This document shows, one piece after another, positions 6,393 to 9,433 of a stretch of DNA of 9,433 nt. How positions within the stretch are numbered: the stretch's first letter is position 1; every line of letters starts with the position of its first letter. The notes under the pieces are model-generated. The model had not been told where the DNA came from. It did not search any database and saw only the letters and a program-made list of their open reading frames with translations. Position numbers and translations under genes: made by a program. Origin of the DNA: RUG11247 sp050945995 (GTDB lineage: Bacteria; Bacillota; Clostridia; Christensenellales; Aristaeellaceae); the NCBI GenBank assembly GCA_050945995.1, contig JBMNUA010000089.1, positions 1-9,433 of the forward strand. The letters are read 5' to 3'.

Positions 6393-7000
6393 TTCGTCGC
6401 CCCCTTTCGCGCCGATATCGCGTTGATCACCGCAAGCAGCAATCCCAATATCACAAACCCGCCCGCGGGCGATGTGGCAAACGCCATCGGCTCATAACCG
6501 GAATGCATGATCTGCGCGCCGAACACCGTGCCCGCGCCGAGCAGTTCGCGCACACAGGCGAGCAGCGTGATCGCAAGCGTAAAGCCGATGCCCATCCCCA
6601 GCCCGTCCACCGCGCTTTGAAGCGGCGGGTTCACAAACGCGAACGATTCTGCGCGCGCGAAGATGATGCAGTTGACGACGATCAGCGATATAAACATGCC
6701 GAGCGAGTCGTATAGTTCCGGGAGGTAGGCGCGCATCACCATCTCGACGATGGAGACGAAGGTTGCGATGATGATGATGAACGCGGGAATGCGGATCTTC
6801 TCCGGGATCGCCTTTCGCAAAAGCGAGATGGCGAGGTTGGAACAAACCAGCACAAACATCGTCGCGAGTCCCATGCCGATGCCGTTGATCGCCCGATAGG
6901 TGACCGCGAGCGTCGGACACATGCCCAGCACCAGCCGGAAGGTGGGGTTCTCGTCGAAAATACCGTTTCGGAGGATGCCCTTTAGCGTTGCTCCGTTCAC
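6389..7000 (-). CDS. rnfE: Rnf complex membrane subunit RnfE
   Basis: The 203-residue protein has about six transmembrane helices and is homologous to NqrD. The start NGIFDENPTFRLVLGMCPTL is characteristic. C28 in LGMCPTLAV and C111 in VNCIIFARAESF match the cysteines that bind the intramembrane Fe-S cluster shared with RnfA. The GTG start at 7000 overlaps the rnfG stop as GTGA and has GGAGGG about 6-8 nt before it. The same coupling is used at the rnfE-rnfA junction, which should keep the two partner subunits in equal amounts. Confidence 0.97.
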   Translation of the reverse strand: MNGATLKGILRNGIFDENPTFRLVLGMCPTLAVTYRAINGIGMGLATMFVLVCSNLAISLLRKAIPEKIRIPAFIIIIATFVSIVEMVMRAYLPELYDSLGMFISLIVVNCIIFARAESFAFVNPPLQSAVDGLGMGIGFTLAITLLACVRELLGAGTVFGAQIMHSGYEPMAFATSPAGGFVILGLLLAVINAISARKGATK

Positions 7001-7935
7001 TTGACGCCCTCCCCTCCCCCGAGATTGTTCGCGCGGAAGTGGCTCAGCGCCTCGGCGACCGCGTTTTTCACCGCGTTCGAGGAGACCGTCGCACCCGACA
7101 TGCCGTCCACGCTTGCAACCGCGTCGCTCGCGGCGGTATCGGTCAACTCGCTTTCACCCGTCGCCGCAGTCGCAGCGTCGGTGTCCGCAGCGCCGGTCGC
7201 GCCCGTCGTCGCGCTCGTGTCCGCGTCCGTCGCGTCCGCGGCGGCGGTCTCAGCCGCAGTGCCCGTCGCGCTCGTGTCCGCATCCGTCGCGTCGGCGGCG
7301 GTCTCAGCCGCAGTGCCCGTCGCGCTCGTGTCCGCATCCGTCGCGTCGGCGGCGGCGGTCGCATCCGCTGTGCCTGTCGCGCCGGTCGTCGCGCTCGTGT
7401 CCGCGTCCGTCGCATCCGCGGCGGCAGTCGCATCCGCAGTCCCCGTCGCGCCCGTCGTCGCGCTCGTGTCCGCGTCCGTCTCGTCCGCAGCCGGCTCAGC
7501 GCCCGCTTCGCCGCCCGCGCCCGCTTTCAAACCAACGAACGACTCGAGGAAGGGCGCTTCGTCCTCCGTGCCCAACCCGCGCGTCTCGATGTGGTTGGCG
7601 ACCGCGAGCCCGGAAATCGTGCCGTCGGCGCGCACGCCCAGCGACAAATCGATCATGCCGCCAAAGCCGCGCGAGGTCAGCTCATACACATAGCCCACCG
7701 TCGCGCCCGCGTCGGTCGCGACATACACATTCGTAATGTAGGTGTATTCGGAGAGATCAAACGCCGCCTCGGCGAAATCGTAATCCCCCAGCACCTCCGC
7801 CCGCGCGCCGCCCACCTTCGCGCGCTCGTTCGCGGCGATTTGATCCTTGGTCAGCTCGTTGACCGCCGCGAGCATCACCGCGGCGACAAGCGCAAACACC
7901 ATCAGCCTCAATGCAAGCTTCATCATATCACGCAT
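6997..7935 (-). CDS. rnfG: Rnf complex flavoprotein RnfG with a repeat insertion
   Basis: RnfG carries a covalently bound FMN on the outer face of the membrane and takes part in electron transfer through the complex. Of 312 residues, 6-27 form the membrane anchor. About 75-136 are the first part of the FMN-binding domain, with GFGGMIDLSLGVRADGTISG (90-109) and ANHIETRGLGTEDEAPFLESF (113-133). VDGMSGATVSS (276-286) is the flavinylation motif, with T283 as the FMN-carrying residue. Between the halves, residues 138-272 are Ala/Thr/Asp/Gly-rich and include five copies of a DATDADTSAT core. Family members are usually near 190-210 residues, so this insertion accounts for the extra length. All parts remain in frame and the key motifs are intact. 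The start has GGAGGG about 8 nt upstream and overlaps the rnfD end by 8 nt. Confidence 0.95.
   Translation of the reverse strand: MRDMMKLALRLMVFALVAAVMLAAVNELTKDQIAANERAKVGGARAEVLGDYDFAEAAFDLSEYTYITNVYVATDAGATVGYVYELTSRGFGGMIDLSLGVRADGTISGLAVANHIETRGLGTEDEAPFLESFVGLKAGAGGEAGAEPAADETDADTSATTGATGTADATAAADATDADTSATTGATGTADATAAADATDADTSATGTAAETAADATDADTSATGTAAETAAADATDADTSATTGATGAADTDAATAATGESELTDTAASDAVASVDGMSGATVSSNAVKNAVAEALSHFRANNLGGGEGVK
7177..7485 (-). repeat. In-frame tandem repeats within rnfG
   Basis: The protein core D-[A/E]-T-D-A-D-T-S-A-T starts at RnfG residues 151, 174, 197, 215 and 234. At DNA level the plus-strand sequence GCGCTCGTGT recurs at 7211, 7268, 7322, 7391 and 7460, giving units of 57, 54, 69 and 69 bp. 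All are multiples of three. Units end in either TTGATGTADATAAA or TGTAAETAAA variants, so at least two subtypes are mixed. The high DNA identity suggests recent expansion by slippage or recombination. The segment is acidic, lacks hydrophobic residues and is probably disordered. Confidence 0.95.
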
Positions 7936-8875
7936 GCTTTTTGCCCTCCCCGTAAACCCTCGGCTTGACGAATCGATCGATCAGCGGCACGATCAGGTTC
8001 ATAAATAATATGGAATAACTCACGCCCTCCGCCATCGGCGAGAGCAGGCGTATGACGTAGGCGACCAGCCCGCAGCCGAACGCGAAAATCACCTTGCCCC
8101 ACGCCGAGATGGGCGCGGTGGCGTAGTCGGTCGCCATGAAGCATGCGGCGAGGATGAGCCCGCCCGACAATAGCTGATAGACGGCGGAATCAATCGATCC
8201 GACGAGCGTCCCGGAGGTGATCCAGTTGAGCACGAACACCGTGCCCAGCATCACGACAGGGATGTGCCATGTGATGACCTTGCGCACGAGCAGGTAGCCC
8301 GCGCCGACGAGGATGGCGATCTTGCTCACCTCGCCGATGCAGCCGGGCGCTTGCCCGACAAAGAGTTGAAACAGGGTGTACTCCTGCACAAGCGGGGTCG
8401 CCGCGGTCGCCGCGTCCAGCCCGCGCACCGCCACGTTGAACGCGCTGCCGGACATGTGCCCCGCCCACGAGGTTGTGAGGATCGCGCGCGCCGCGAGCGC
8501 GGGGTTCGCGAAGTTGTGCCCGAGCCCGCCAAAGATCATCTTGATCAGCAAAATCGCGATCGCCGAGCCCACCGCGGGCATCCACAGCGGAACAGACGCG
8601 GGCAGGTTGTAGGCGAGGAGAAGCCCCGTTACAATCGCGCTGCAATCCGAGATCGTCTGGCGTTTGTGGGTGATGTGGTTGTAGAGCAGTTCGCTCAGCA
8701 CCGCGGCGGCGCACGCGATGCCGATGATCAGCGCCGCGCGGTATCCAAAGTAGTATACGCCGAACGCGCCCGCGGGGATGAGTGCGCAGATCACATCCCA
8801 CATGATCGATTGCGTGGTGCCCGCATCGCGTATGTGCGGCGAGGCTGTGACGCGCATCATGGTTCCGTTTTGCAT
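7928..8875 (-). CDS. rnfD: Rnf complex membrane flavoprotein RnfD
   Basis: The 315-residue protein is homologous to NqrB, with about eight to ten membrane helices and a covalently bound FMN. The start TASPHIRDAGTTQSIMWDV is typical. GGLGHNFANPALAARAIL (116-133) is the conserved loop, and DAATAATPL (154-162) is the flavinylation motif, with T160 as the likely FMN site. MATDYATAPIS is the conserved C-terminal motif. The ATG at 8875 has AGTGAG about 8 nt upstream, a weaker ribosome site than its neighbours. It lies 32 nt after rnfC, the widest gap in the visible part of the operon. The end overlaps rnfG. Confidence 0.97.
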   Translation of the reverse strand: MQNGTMMRVTASPHIRDAGTTQSIMWDVICALIPAGAFGVYYFGYRAALIIGIACAAAVLSELLYNHITHKRQTISDCSAIVTGLLLAYNLPASVPLWMPAVGSAIAILLIKMIFGGLGHNFANPALAARAILTTSWAGHMSGSAFNVAVRGLDAATAATPLVQEYTLFQLFVGQAPGCIGEVSKIAILVGAGYLLVRKVITWHIPVVMLGTVFVLNWITSGTLVGSIDSAVYQLLSGGLILAACFMATDYATAPISAWGKVIFAFGCGLVAYVIRLLSPMAEGVSYSILFMNLIVPLIDRFVKPRVYGEGKKHA

Positions 8876-8907
8876 GTTGTCATCTCACTTTCTGTCGCGC
8901 GCAGCGA

Positions 8908-9433
8908 TCATTTGCCGTTCAGCGCGTGTTTCGTCACGCGGATCATGTGTACGATCGGCAGCTTCGAGGGGCAGATGTAGGAACACGCCCCGCAATCGAT
9001 GCAGTCCCACACATTGTACCGATCGCGCGCGAGCTCATGCATCCCCTTGCGCGAAAGCTCGTAGAGGTTGAGCGGCAACAGCCCCGCGGGGCACGCGCGC
9101 ACGCAGCGCCCGCAGCGGATGCAGTTTTCGGGGTCGTCGGTGTACTTGCCCTCGTCGCGCATCAACAAAATCCCGCCCGTCGCCTTCTCGGTCGGCGTGT
9201 GGACGCTGTGGACGCTGTGCCCCATCATCGGTCCTCCGATGATCATCTTGTTCACGCCCTCGTTCAGACCGCCGCATTGCTCGATGACGCTGCCTAAATC
9301 CGTCCCCACGCGCACGCGGATGTTGCAGGGGTTTTTCACCTCACCCGCGACGGTGATCACCCGCTCGGTGATCGGTAAGCCGTAGCGGATCGCGTCGGAG
9401 AGATGCGCTGCGGTCGAAACGTTCATCACCACG
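8908..9433 (-). CDS. rnfC: Rnf complex subunit RnfC, C-terminal part (5' end outside window)
   Basis: RnfC is the soluble subunit that binds FMN and NADH and faces the cytoplasm. The visible 175 codons hold the end of the protein. They start within NVSTAAHLSDAIRYGLPITE, continue through the SLBB-like segment VITVAGEVKNPCNIRVRVGT, and include GGPMMGH. Two Fe-S motifs follow, CIRCGRCVRACP and CIDCGACSYICP, each able to bind a [4Fe-4S] cluster. The stop is at 8910-8908. The apparent GTG at 9432 is internal, because the N-terminal Rossmann-like NADH and FMN region is missing. As first gene of the rnfCDGEAB order, its promoter lies beyond the right edge. Confidence 0.96.
   Translation of the reverse strand, partial: VVMNVSTAAHLSDAIRYGLPITERVITVAGEVKNPCNIRVRVGTDLGSVIEQCGGLNEGVNKMIIGGPMMGHSVHSVHTPTEKATGGILLMRDEGKYTDDPENCIRCGRCVRACPAGLLPLNLYELSRKGMHELARDRYNVWDCIDCGACSYICPSKLPIVHMIRVTKHALNGK
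9198..9219 (-). repeat. 9-bp tandem repeat in rnfC
   Basis: TGTGGACGC occurs twice in tandem (9198-9206, 9207-9215) and is followed by a partial third copy. It encodes the HSVHSVH stretch just after the GGPMMG motif, where relatives have non-repeated residues. It is a small in-frame duplication in a loop. Confidence 0.6.

Noticed and set aside
7177..7485. CRISPR array
   Set aside because: Units are coding, in frame, vary in length by multiples of three, and have no unique spacers between them.
6988..7968. Long plus-strand reading frame of 326 codons opposite rnfG
   Set aside because: It is Arg-rich and repetitive only because it is the reverse of the rnfG repeats and GC-rich codons; rnfG has family motifs on the minus strand.
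4786..9433. Na+-translocating NADH:quinone reductase (Nqr) operon
   Set aside because: RnfB with its ferredoxin modules and the ferredoxin motifs in RnfC are specific to Rnf; NqrF and NqrA are absent.

Overview
The window comes from a GC-rich member of the Clostridia (Firmicutes). The evidence is the clostridial gene order rnfC-D-G-E-A-B, a Noc-type ParB homologue, a long-form hibernation promoting factor, strong AGGAGG/GGGGTGA Shine-Dalgarno sites and frequent TTG and GTG starts. Third positions are heavily G/C with many GCG/CGC codons. I cannot name a genus.

Layout: hpf (minus strand, 3' end cut by the window edge) and noc (plus strand) diverge from a 226-bp intergenic region. That region holds a sigma-H-like promoter and an 8-bp dyad in front of hpf. 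The noc gene ends at a GC-rich stem-loop, whose T-rich side serves the opposite strand. Between the terminator and the next gene lies a 151-bp imperfect palindrome with terminal inverted repeats and flanking direct repeats, apparently a small inserted repeat element. From 1714 to the right edge every gene is on the minus strand and the genes are packed end to start, so this is probably one transcript. In transcription order it is rnfC (5' end outside the window), rnfD, rnfG, rnfE, rnfA, rnfB, a class I SAM methyltransferase, a GNAT acetyltransferase with an extra C-terminal region, and uxaC.

Function: the rnf genes encode the membrane Rnf complex, which couples electron transfer from reduced ferredoxin to NAD+ with export of Na+ or H+. 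The three downstream genes are not known parts of that complex. UxaC isomerises D-glucuronate and D-galacturonate, which points to use of plant or host uronic acids. HPF and Noc belong to stationary-phase ribosome protection and cell-division control.

The most unusual items are: a low-complexity Asp/Ala/Thr tandem repeat of about 100 residues inserted in RnfG just before its flavin-attachment motif; the palindromic repeat element forming the 3' UTR of the long operon; the coupling of uxaC and two uncharacterised enzymes to the rnf operon; and a sigma-H-like promoter with an overlapping dyad upstream of hpf. I saw no rRNA, tRNA, CRISPR array or transposase gene.
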